A program made the position numbers and the translations under genes. From contig JOFO01000052.1 in the NCBI GenBank assembly GCA_000721275.1, positions 1-40,898 on the forward strand: a stretch of DNA of 40,898 bases, written 5' to 3'. Below are positions 7,205 to 14,310 of the stretch, piece by piece (the stretch's first letter is position 1; every line of letters begins with the position of its first letter). This DNA comes from Microtetraspora glauca (lineage in GTDB: Bacteria; Actinomycetota; Actinomycetes; Streptomycetales; Streptomycetaceae). Below the pieces are notes generated by a model. It made no database searches. It had not been told where the DNA came from and worked only from the letters and a program-made list of their open reading frames with translations.

Positions 7205-8071
7205 TCAGGAGCCCAGCGGGCAGCTGCCCCGGTACTCCTCGATCGTCAGGCTCGGCCGCGGCAGCGGGCAGAGGAACTGCTCGTACCGGGTGTCGTCGTC
7301 GATGAACCGCTTCAGCCACGCGATGCTGTACTTCGCGATCGTCGTGTCCGAGGTGTTGGGCGTGAAGTGCGAGGCGCCGTTCAGCTCAAGGTACGCCTTG
7401 TCGAGGCCGGCGGGCAGGCTCTCGTAGAACGGCTCCGAGTGCGTGGCGACGGGGGCGATGGTGTCGCCGTCCGCGCCGATGACGAGGGTCGGGGTGCGCA
7501 GCTCCGGCCAGGTCTTGTCGGTGTTCCAGCCGGTCAGCGGCACCGCGGCCTTCAGGCTCGGCCGGCTCTTCGCCGCCTCCAGCGTGCCGCCGCCGCCCAT
7601 CGAGTGGCCCATCACGCCGAGCCGCGAGGTGTCGATCCGGTCCCGGACGGCGCTGCGCTGGGTGAGGTGGTCGAGCGCGGCGAGGAGCTGCCGGCCCCGG
7701 CTGTCGGGCTGGTCGAGCGTGGTGAGCGTGTCGATCACGAACACGACGAAGCCCTGCGAGGCCAGCCGCGGACCGAGCCAGGCCACCGACGACTGCGTGG
7801 CGGTGAACCCGGGGGAGATCGCCACCGCGCCGAACGTGCCGTCGGCGGTGCTCGTCGGGTAGTAGATGGTGCCGCCGCCGAAGCCGACGGCGGCGAGCGA
7901 GGAGACCGAGGTCTGCGCGACCGCGTAGGGGCCGCGCGACGCCTCGATGCTCGCCACGGTGGGCGCGGGGCCGCGCTCGTACGGATTGCCGGCCGCCGCT
8001 CCCGCGCCCGGGGCGAGGAGCAGGGTGAGGCCGGCGGTGACGGCGGTGGCCGCGGCAAGGTATCGCTTCAC
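7205..8071 (-). CDS. Secreted cutinase / PET-hydrolase-like polyesterase
   Basis: A 288-residue secreted alpha/beta hydrolase closely resembling the actinobacterial cutinases that hydrolyse cutin, short-chain triglycerides and PET (Thermobifida Cut2 and LCC family). A signal peptide covers about residues 1-28, and the mature protein begins near NPYERGP. The catalytic triad is Ser157 (GHSMGG), Asp203 ([10 protein letters not shown]) and His235 (NGASHFTPN). The substrate-cleft Trp182 is kept in TGWN. Cys268 and Cys284 match the conserved C-terminal disulfide, and the extra disulfide of the Ideonella enzyme is absent. The oxyanion/aromatic position normally Tyr in SPGYT is Phe89. GTG 8071 is chosen because GAGAGGA lies 10 bases upstream and a Lys-Arg n-region follows. 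The gene stands alone before a hairpin cluster. Confidence 0.93.
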   Translation of the reverse strand: MKRYLAAATAVTAGLTLLLAPGAGAAAGNPYERGPAPTVASIEASRGPYAVAQTSVSSLAAVGFGGGTIYYPTSTADGTFGAVAISPGFTATQSSVAWLGPRLASQGFVVFVIDTLTTLDQPDSRGRQLLAALDHLTQRSAVRDRIDTSRLGVMGHSMGGGGTLEAAKSRPSLKAAVPLTGWNTDKTWPELRTPTLVIGADGDTIAPVATHSEPFYESLPAGLDKAYLELNGASHFTPNTSDTTIAKYSIAWLKRFIDDDTRYEQFLCPLPRPSLTIEEYRGSCPLGS

Positions 8072-8130
8072 GACGAAGTCGTCCTCTCGTGTCGTGGTAC
8101 GGCCGCCCCGGGGGAGGGGAGACCGCTGCC

Positions 8131-8210
8131 GTGGGGGCAGGCCCCGCCACTGTGGGGGCGGCACGGGACGCCGTCATCGGCACAATCACCGGTCCTGCGG
8201 CGGTGGGGGC
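8131..8210 (+). repeat. Three direct GTGGGGGC repeats
   Basis: The 8-mer GTGGGGGC occurs at 8131-8138, 8152-8159 and 8203-8210, in the divergent spacer between the cutinase and the small alpha/beta hydrolase. The first two copies are 21 bp apart, about two helical turns. This could be a binding array or simple GC-rich bias. Confidence 0.35.
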
Positions 8211-8282
8211 CCCGCGCCGCGGTCCGCCGGGGGCGTGACAGACTGCGGGACCGACCCCGGACGGCCGTGACAGGAGGACCCG

Positions 8283-8933
8283 ATGACCGCGCGCTCCCGG
8301 TCCTGCGAGGCCCCCGCGCTCGTCGTGCGGTACGGCGCCGACGCCCCGGCCGGCGCGGTGCTCCTGCTGCACGGTGGACGCGCCGACGGGCTGGAGGCCC
8401 CGCCGTACCTCAACCTCCCCGCGCTGCGGATGCGGCCCTTCGCCGAGGCCGTGCGGCGGGCGGCGCGCGGCCGGGCGGTGCTGGTCGCCGAGGGCCGCTA
8501 CCGGCACCGGGGCTGGAACGGCGACCGCGCCGACGCCGCCCGGGACGCCGGGACCGCGCTCGCCCGGCTGCGGGACCGGTTCGGCGCGATCCCCGTCGTG
8601 CTCGTCGGGCACTCCATGGGCGGCCGGGCCGCGCTCGCGGTCGCCGGGGACCCGGCCGTCCGGGGCGTCGTCGCCCTCGCGCCCTGGTGCCCGCCGGGCG
8701 AGCCGGTCGCCCACCTCGCGGGCCGCCGGCTGTACCTGCTCCACGACGAGACGGACCGGGTGACGGCCGCCCGCGACTCGTGGGCGTTCGTCCGCAGGGC
8801 CCGGGAGGCCGGCGCCGACGCGACCGGCGTCCCCATGCCGCTCGGGGGCCACGCCATGCTGCGCGGCGCCCGCCTGTGGCACCGGCGCACCGCCGAACTG
8901 GCCCTGGAGACCCTGGCGTACGAGCCCGCCTGA
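8283..8933 (+). CDS. Small alpha/beta hydrolase
   Basis: A 216-residue cytoplasmic alpha/beta hydrolase, near the minimal size for the fold. The nucleophile elbow is GHSMGG with Ser111, the oxyanion region includes LLLHGG (28-32), Asp158 in HDETDRV is the likely acid, and His190 in LGGHAM is the likely base. There is no signal peptide or lid domain. The start ATG 8283 has a strong AGGAGG (8273-8278) 4 bases upstream. It is divergent from the cutinase gene and is followed after 135 bp by the DUF1269-type gene. Esterase, lipase-like or dienelactone hydrolase activity is possible; the substrate is not predictable. Confidence 0.85.
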   Translation: MTARSRSCEAPALVVRYGADAPAGAVLLLHGGRADGLEAPPYLNLPALRMRPFAEAVRRAARGRAVLVAEGRYRHRGWNGDRADAARDAGTALARLRDRFGAIPVVLVGHSMGGRAALAVAGDPAVRGVVALAPWCPPGEPVAHLAGRRLYLLHDETDRVTAARDSWAFVRRAREAGADATGVPMPLGGHAMLRGARLWHRRTAELALETLAYEPA

Positions 8934-9068
8934 CGCCCTCCGAGGCCGCTCCCGACTCGCGGGACCGGGCGCGGCGGGCCAGGATCGGGCGGAGGGGGCG
9001 CGCCACCGCGCCCCACGCGGCCGCGCGGGCCCGGCCCACCGCCCCCGCGCCTGTCCCGGGAGGCGTCC

Positions 9069-9557
9069 GTGTCGGAACTCATCGTGATCGGGTACGAGGA
9101 CCGTGCCGCCGCCGAGGCGGCCCTCGCCACGGTGCAGGACCTCCAGCGGGACCAGGTGCTGGTCCTCAACGGCCTCGCCGTCGTGTCCGTGGACGAGGAG
9201 GGCGCCACCCACGTCGACACGTCCAGCCGGGTCGTCGGCGTCACCGCCGCCACGGGGGCCCTGTGGGGGACCATCTTCGGGATTCTCGTCCTGGCCCCCG
9301 CGGTCGGCGCCCTCACCGGTGCCGCGCTCGGCGGACTCGTCGGCCGGCTCAGCAAGTCCGGCATCGACGAGCGGTTCCGGCAGCAGGTCGGCGACCTGCT
9401 GCGGCCGGGCGCCGCCGCCGTCGTGATCATGGCCGCGAAGCTCACCGAGGACAAGTTCACCGCGGCGATGCGGCCCCACGGCGGCACCGTCCTGAAGACG
9501 TCCCTCAGCGACGCGGACGAGAAGGAGCTGGCCCAGCAGCTCGCCGGCCCCGAGTGA
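9069..9557 (+). CDS. DUF1269-type membrane protein
   Basis: A 162-residue protein resembling the DUF1269 family of small stress-associated membrane proteins of unknown function. An N-terminal alpha/beta segment (SELIVIGYEDRAAAEAAL) is followed by a Gly/Ala-rich hydrophobic hairpin at about 60-100 (ALWGTIFGILVLAPAVGAL, then GAALGGLVGRL), and a C-terminal domain ends in a Glu/Gln-rich helix. The glycine-zipper look of the hydrophobic stretch is typical of the family. GTG 9069 is chosen because GGGAGG (9058-9063) lies 5 bases upstream. It is convergent with the phosphatase gene. The molecular role is unknown. Confidence 0.8.
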   Translation: MSELIVIGYEDRAAAEAALATVQDLQRDQVLVLNGLAVVSVDEEGATHVDTSSRVVGVTAATGALWGTIFGILVLAPAVGALTGAALGGLVGRLSKSGIDERFRQQVGDLLRPGAAAVVIMAAKLTEDKFTAAMRPHGGTVLKTSLSDADEKELAQQLAGPE

Positions 9558-9614
9558 CGTCCCCGGGCGGCGCCCCGCCGTCGCCCTTCGTCAGCTCCCG
9601 CCGGCAGCGCCCCG

Positions 9615-11753
9615 TCAGCTCCCGTCGTCCGCCCGGAAGGCCAGCAGGGCCGTGTCGTCGCGGTGGTCCGACAGCTCCTGGAGCACGCCGAGCAGATCCG
9701 GCAGCGGGAGCCGGCGGACGCGGGCGGCCTCGGCGGCGAGCCGGCGCTGGCCCTCGTCGATCGCGGCGGCCGGGGTCTCGATCAGGCCGTCGGTGTACAG
9801 CAGCAGCGTGTCGCCGGGCCGCAGGACGTGGGTGCGGCTCGTCCGGGGCGGGTCCGGGGCCACGCAGAGCGGCGGGTCCGCCGCGCCGGGGAGGAAGCGG
9901 GCGGCGCCCTCGGCAGGGACGAGCAGCGGCGGCGGGTGGCCCGCGTTCGACCAGGTCAGCGGCCAGGTGCCGGCCGGTCCGCGCCGCAGGGTCGCGTGCA
10001 GCGCGGTCGCCAGGTCGGCGGTGGCCAGGCCCGCCGCCACCTGGTCGAGCCGGGCCAGCACCTCGTCCGGCGCGGCCTCCGGCCCGCCCGCGTACGCCAG
10101 CGCCCGCAGCATGCTGCGCATCTGCCCCATCGCCGTGGCCGCCGTCAGGTCGTGGCCCGCCACGTCCCCGATGCCGAGGACGAGCGTCCCGTCCGGCAGC
10201 GTGAAGGCGTCGTACCAGTCGCCGCCGATCTCCCCGCTGGGGCTGGCCGGCTGGTAGCGCGCGGCCAGCGTCCCGCCCCGCACCGGCGGCGGGTCGGTCA
10301 GGTGCGCCCGCTGGAGGCCGAGCGCGGTCCGCCGGGCCCGCTGGAGGTCGAGGACCTTCTGGATCGGGCCCTGGGCGTGGTGCAGCACCTCCCGCAGGAG
10401 CTCGGTCTCGGCCGGTCCGGGGACCGGTGTGTCGCCGTTGCTGCTGGAGGCGGCGTAGCCGAGGGCGAGGTCGTCGACGATCAGCGGGACGAGGGTGAGG
10501 CTGGTGGCCCCGGAGGCGGTCAGCCAGCGTTCGCTGACCGTCGGGACGAGCCCGGGCGGCACCGGGGCGCCCGGCTCCAGCGGGAAGGTGACCGGCTCCC
10601 GCCCCGCCAGCACCGCGCGCACGGCCGGCGTCACCGCCACCTCCTGGCCGCGCAGCGCGGGCGGTGCCGGCAGGCCGGGCCGGGTCGCCGACGCGATCCG
10701 GCGCGCCGTCACCCCGGCGTGCTCCGGCAGCGGCCACTCGTCGTGCGACAGCAGCAGGATCAGGCAGGCGTCGGTGAGTTCCGGCACCAGCACCTTCACG
10801 ACCTCCGCGAACGCCTCCGGCAGGCTCGCCTCGGTCACCGCGGCGACCTTCGCGAGCAGCCGTTCGCGCAGCCGGGTGCCCCAGCCGTCCTCGATGTCGG
10901 CGGTGGCCGCCACCCACTCGGCGACGCGCCCGTCCCGCAGCACCGGCACGCAGCGCGTCGACAGGTGCCGGTACGAGCCGTCCGCCGCCCGCACCCGGAA
11001 CGTCGCCTCGAACACCCCGGGCCGCTCGCCCTCCCGCGCCGCCCGCCGCCACGCCGCGCTCAGCGCCTCCCGGTCGCGCGGGTGGATGTGCGGGTACCAG
11101 CCCTCGTCGGCGCGCGGATGCCAGGGCCTTCCGGTCAGCTGCGCCCAGCCGGGGACCAGTTCCTCCATGGACCCGTCGGCGCCCATCACCCACACCATCT
11201 GCGAGACGGCCGAGACCAGCGCCTCGTACCGCTGGAGCGCCTGCGTCTCGGCGGTGGTGTCCATGGCGAGGACGAGGATCCCGGGGCCCTGCCCGGTGGT
11301 GACGGGGCTGCACGAGTACACGAAGTGCCGGGCCTGCCCGGCGGCCCCGGGGTCCGTCCGCCGCTCGCCGACGACCTGCCGGGCCCGGCCCGTGGCGCGG
11401 ACGGAGTCGAGCACGGCCAGGAAGCGGTGCCCGTCCGCGTCCGGGAAGGCGGCGCGGGCCGGGAGGCCGATCCGCCGGGCGCCGAAGAGCCGGGTGAACG
11501 CGGAGTTGGTGTAGAGCAGCCGCCCTTCGGGTCCGGCGAGGAGGGCGACGGCGGCGACGGTCCCGTCGAACATGCGCGGATCGACGGGCGTGCCGCCGAC
11601 GGCGGAGCCCGCGTCCGTACCGCCGGAGCCCGGGCCCGTGCGGCCCGTGCCGCCCGGGCTCCCGGCCGCGCCCGTCGCGCGCGAGCCCGGTGGGGTGCCG
11701 GACGCGTGGGTTCCGCGTCCGGCGGGGTCGTCGGTGCTCTCGCCGCCCTTCAC
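9615..11753 (-). CDS. PAS-PAS-GAF-SpoIIE (PP2C) serine phosphatase
   Basis: About 712 residues. After a disordered Gly/Thr/Pro-rich N-terminus (1-60) come a PAS domain (about 61-165), a second PAS/PAC domain (about 175-300, including GWYPHIHPRDREAL), a GAF-like domain (about 310-455) and a C-terminal SpoIIE-type PP2C phosphatase. The phosphatase metal-site motifs are intact: GGDWYD, GDVAGHD, YTDGL and DDTALL. Such proteins dephosphorylate anti-anti-sigma factors in partner-switching cascades, and the PAS/GAF modules sense a signal. There is no HATPase kinase domain and no STAS or anti-sigma gene nearby, so its partner is elsewhere. GTG 11753 follows GGGAG very closely; ATG 11573 (652 residues) is a plausible alternative that would drop the disordered part. 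Confidence 0.9.
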   Translation of the reverse strand: MKGGESTDDPAGRGTHASGTPPGSRATGAAGSPGGTGRTGPGSGGTDAGSAVGGTPVDPRMFDGTVAAVALLAGPEGRLLYTNSAFTRLFGARRIGLPARAAFPDADGHRFLAVLDSVRATGRARQVVGERRTDPGAAGQARHFVYSCSPVTTGQGPGILVLAMDTTAETQALQRYEALVSAVSQMVWVMGADGSMEELVPGWAQLTGRPWHPRADEGWYPHIHPRDREALSAAWRRAAREGERPGVFEATFRVRAADGSYRHLSTRCVPVLRDGRVAEWVAATADIEDGWGTRLRERLLAKVAAVTEASLPEAFAEVVKVLVPELTDACLILLLSHDEWPLPEHAGVTARRIASATRPGLPAPPALRGQEVAVTPAVRAVLAGREPVTFPLEPGAPVPPGLVPTVSERWLTASGATSLTLVPLIVDDLALGYAASSSNGDTPVPGPAETELLREVLHHAQGPIQKVLDLQRARRTALGLQRAHLTDPPPVRGGTLAARYQPASPSGEIGGDWYDAFTLPDGTLVLGIGDVAGHDLTAATAMGQMRSMLRALAYAGGPEAAPDEVLARLDQVAAGLATADLATALHATLRRGPAGTWPLTWSNAGHPPPLLVPAEGAARFLPGAADPPLCVAPDPPRTSRTHVLRPGDTLLLYTDGLIETPAAAIDEGQRRLAAEAARVRRLPLPDLLGVLQELSDHRDDTALLAFRADDGS

Positions 11754-11821
11754 GCTCCCATCATCGCGGCGCGGGCCGGGCCCGGCCCGCCGCGGTGCCG
11801 CCGTACGGCGGTGTCCGGCGT

Positions 11822-11878
11822 GGTTGACGCGCGTCGACCGACGGGCCAGGCTTCCTCCCGACAGGCGCTGTCTGACAG
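11822..11878. promoter_or_regulatory. Operator-like palindromes in the divergent M15/phosphatase spacer
   Basis: GGTTGACGCGCGTCGACC (11822-11839) is an 18-bp palindrome with one mismatched pair. It contains TTGACG, which could be a plus-strand -35 element. At 11860-11878 the half-site GACAG alternates in orientation: GACAG-GCG-CTGTC-T-GACAG. Both sit between the phosphatase start at 11753 and the carboxypeptidase start at 11984. Overlap of a palindrome with a -35 element would suit a repressor. Confidence 0.5.
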
Positions 11879-11983
11879 TTGCATGACACACCCGCACGGC
11901 ACGCACGCAAACACGCACGGCATCACACGCACGGCCCTGTTCTCCGTACGTCCCCGTACCCGCAGAGAGGGAGGCCCGCCCGT

Positions 11984-12757
11984 ATGTCCCCGCACCCCCG
12001 CGCTTCCGTTCCGCCCGTGTCGCTCGCGTCCCCCGTGACCCGGCTCCTGCTCGCCCTCGTGCTGACGGTCGCCGGCCTGGCCGGCGTCGTGGCCGGGGCG
12101 TCCCCCGCCCGCGCCGACGGCTGCTACACCTGGTCCCGCACCCTCTCGCAGGGCGCGACCGGGGCCGACGTCACCCAACTCCAGATCCGGGTCGCCGGCT
12201 ACCCGGGCTACGGCGGCGTCCTCGCCGTCGACGGCTCCTACGGCCCGGCCACCACCGCCGCCGTGAAGCGCTTCCAGTCCGCCTACGGCCTCGCCGCCGA
12301 CGGCGTCGCCGGCCCCGCGACCTTCAGCAAGCTGTACGCGCTCCAGGACGACGACTGCACGCCGATCCACTTCTCGTACGCCGAGCTGAACGACTGCAAC
12401 ACCACCTGGGCGGGCGGCGCCGTCAGCGCCACCACCGCCAAGGCCAACGCGCTGCGCACGATGTGGAAGCTGGAGGCCCTCCGGCACGCCCTCGGCGACG
12501 AGCCGATCCGGGTGACCAGCGGCTTCCGCAGCACCGCCTGCAACGCGGCCGTCGGCGGCGCCTCGGACAGCCGGCACCTCTACGGCGACGCCGCCGACCT
12601 GGGAGCCGGCCCGCACTCGCTGTGCCGGCTGGCCCAGCAGGCCCGCTACCACGGCTTCAACGGGATCCTCGGCCCGGGCTACCCCGGCCACTCCGACCAC
12701 GCGCACGTCGACCACCGGGCCGGCCGGTACTGGTCCGCGTCCTCCTGCGGCATCTGA
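11984..12757 (+). CDS. Secreted zinc D-Ala-D-Ala carboxypeptidase (peptidoglycan-binding + M15A)
   Basis: A 257-residue secreted enzyme closely similar to the Streptomyces albus G zinc DD-carboxypeptidase, which trims terminal D-Ala from peptidoglycan peptides. The signal peptide ends at ARA|DG (residue 44). A PG_binding_1 domain spans about 50-120 (VDGSYGPATTAAVKRFQ). The M15 domain follows, with SRHLYGDAAD supplying zinc ligands His198 and Asp205, and SDHAHVDH supplying His241. Six cysteines after the signal peptide fit the disulfides of the family. ATG 11984 has GGGAGG 10 bases upstream. The 5' region holds short CACGCACGGC direct repeats. It is divergent from the phosphatase and ends in a strong shared terminator. 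Confidence 0.95.
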   Translation: MSPHPRASVPPVSLASPVTRLLLALVLTVAGLAGVVAGASPARADGCYTWSRTLSQGATGADVTQLQIRVAGYPGYGGVLAVDGSYGPATTAAVKRFQSAYGLAADGVAGPATFSKLYALQDDDCTPIHFSYAELNDCNTTWAGGAVSATTAKANALRTMWKLEALRHALGDEPIRVTSGFRSTACNAAVGGASDSRHLYGDAADLGAGPHSLCRLAQQARYHGFNGILGPGYPGHSDHAHVDHRAGRYWSASSCGI

Positions 12758-12778
12758 CGGCCGCCGACCCCGCCCCTC

Positions 12779-12827
12779 CGCTCCCGGTCCGGCCGCACGC
12801 GCGAGCGCCGCGGCCGGACCGGGAGCG
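12779..12827. terminator. Bidirectional terminator hairpin, 17-bp perfect stem
   Basis: CGCTCCCGGTCCGGCCG (12779-12795) pairs perfectly with 12811-12827 across a 15-nt loop. It lies in the 75-bp gap between the stops of two convergent genes, so it can end transcription from both sides. There is no U-tract. Confidence 0.85.
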
Positions 12828-12832
12828 CCGGC

Positions 12833-13369
12833 TCAGTACGTGACGCCCACGTGCGCCAGCGCCTGCTTCAGCAGGACGCCGTGGCCGCCCGGCATCTCGC
12901 TCTGGACGGCAGCGGACGCGGCCTCCTGGGGGCTGAACCAGACCAGGTCGAGGGCGTCCTGGCGCGGGCGGCAGTCGCCGCTCACCGGGACGATGTAGGC
13001 GAGCGACACCGCGTGCTGGCGCGGGTCGTGGAACGGGGTGATGCCCGCGGTCGGGAAGTACTCCGCGACCGTGAAGGGCTGGAGCGACGCCGGCACCCGC
13101 GGCAGCGCCACGGGGCCGAGGTCCTTCTCCAGGTGCCGCAACAGGGCGTCCCGGACGCGCTCGTGGTGCATGACGCGTCCGGAGACGAGGGTGCGGCTGA
13201 TCGTTCCGTCGGCGCCGATGCGGAGCAGCAGTCCGATGCTCGTGACTTCGCCGCTGTCGTCCACCCGTACGGGAACCGCGTCGACGTACAGGATCGGCAT
13301 CCGGGCGCGGGCCGTGTCCAGCTCGTCCGAGGTCATCCAGCCGGGCGTGGTCTCAGTCATGTCAGACAT
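12833..13369 (-). CDS. DUF4916 / Nudix-like protein
   Basis: A 178-residue cytoplasmic protein resembling the actinobacterial DUF4916 family, which is related to the Nudix hydrolase fold. Features include WMTSDELDTARARMPILYVDAVPV near the N-terminus, the strand-rich region GLLLRIGADGTISRTLVSGR, and the C-terminal LDLVWFSPQEA block. I do not see a canonical Nudix box (GX5EX7REUXEEXGU), so pyrophosphohydrolase activity is doubtful. ATG 13369 is favoured because a -10-like TATGAT lies 6 bases upstream, suggesting a leaderless message; ATG 13360 is a weaker choice. It is convergent with the carboxypeptidase gene across the terminator hairpin. Confidence 0.75.
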   Translation of the reverse strand: MSDMTETTPGWMTSDELDTARARMPILYVDAVPVRVDDSGEVTSIGLLLRIGADGTISRTLVSGRVMHHERVRDALLRHLEKDLGPVALPRVPASLQPFTVAEYFPTAGITPFHDPRQHAVSLAYIVPVSGDCRPRQDALDLVWFSPQEAASAAVQSEMPGGHGVLLKQALAHVGVTY

Positions 13370-13375
13370 CGCCTG

Positions 13376-13381
13376 ATCATA
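13376..13381 (-). promoter_or_regulatory. -10 element for a leaderless transcript
   Basis: On the minus strand TATGAT is followed by 6 bases and then the ATG at 13369. Transcription starting about 7 bases past the hexamer would begin at or next to the start codon. No Shine-Dalgarno and no clear -35 are visible. Confidence 0.45.
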
Positions 13382-13455
13382 CTTTCCGCGACGACCGCCG
13401 CGCGGTGATTCGGGCGTCAGCCGTTCGGGTGGCTCGGGGGAGCGCCGGCCCGCCG

Positions 13456-14310
13456 TCACTTGACCGACCCGGCCATCACCCCCTGCACGAAGTGGCGCTG
13501 GAAGGCGAAGAACACCACCAGCGGTACCACCAGGGACAGGAAGGCGCCCGGCGCGAGGACGCCGATGTTGGAGCCGAACTGCCGCATCTGCGACTGGAGG
13601 GCCACCGTCAGCGGCTGGGACTCGCCGTCGGCGAAGAGCAGCGCCACCAGCATGTCGTTCCAGACCCACAGGAACTGGAAGATCGCCAGGCTGGCGAGCG
13701 CCGGCCGGCCCAGCGGCAGCACGAGCCGCCGGAAGATCCGCCACTCGCCGCCGCCGTCGAGCCGGGCCGCCTCCAGCATCTCGCGCGGGATCTCCGCGAA
13801 GAAGTTCCGCAGCAGGAACACCCCGAACGGCAGCCCGTACGCCACGTGGAAGAGCACGACGCCGGCGACCGTCCCGAACAGGCCGACCGCGCCGAAGAGT
13901 TTCGCCACCGGCAGCAGGCCGATCTGCACCGGGACCACCAGCAGCCCGACCACGACCAGGAAGAGGCCGTCCCGGCCCGGGAAGTCCAGCCAGGCGAAGG
14001 CGTATCCGGCGAGCGCGGCGATGCCGACGACGAGGACCGTGGTCGGCACCGCGATCAAGACCGTGTTCCAGAACGCCTGGACGAGTCCCGAATCCGCCAG
14101 CAGCGCGCGGTAGTTGTCGAAGGAGAGCTGGGACGGCTCCACCAGCGATGTCCACCAGCCGTCCGAGGCGTTGTCCCGTTCGGAGCGCAGCGAGGACAGC
14201 AGCAGCCCCGCCAGCGGGGTGATCCAGACGAGGGCGACCAGGACGAGCAGCGACTGCACCGCCGCACTCCCCAGCCACCGGGTCACGCGCGTGGGCCTGT
14301 TCCTGTTCAT
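13456..14310 (-). CDS. Carbohydrate ABC transporter permease (MalG-type)
   Basis: A 284-residue inner-membrane permease of a sugar ABC importer with about six transmembrane helices. The cytoplasmic EAA loop, which docks the ATPase, reads EAARLDGGGEWRIFRRLVLP. The length is normal for the MalG group. The ATG at 14310 overlaps the stop of the preceding permease by 4 bases (ATGA), so the two permeases are translationally coupled. The gene is the last of the operon lipoprotein-permease-permease. No ATPase gene is present; Streptomyces sugar importers of this type generally share the distant ATPase MsiK. Confidence 0.93.
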   Translation of the reverse strand: MNRNRPTRVTRWLGSAAVQSLLVLVALVWITPLAGLLLSSLRSERDNASDGWWTSLVEPSQLSFDNYRALLADSGLVQAFWNTVLIAVPTTVLVVGIAALAGYAFAWLDFPGRDGLFLVVVGLLVVPVQIGLLPVAKLFGAVGLFGTVAGVVLFHVAYGLPFGVFLLRNFFAEIPREMLEAARLDGGGEWRIFRRLVLPLGRPALASLAIFQFLWVWNDMLVALLFADGESQPLTVALQSQMRQFGSNIGVLAPGAFLSLVVPLVVFFAFQRHFVQGVMAGSVK

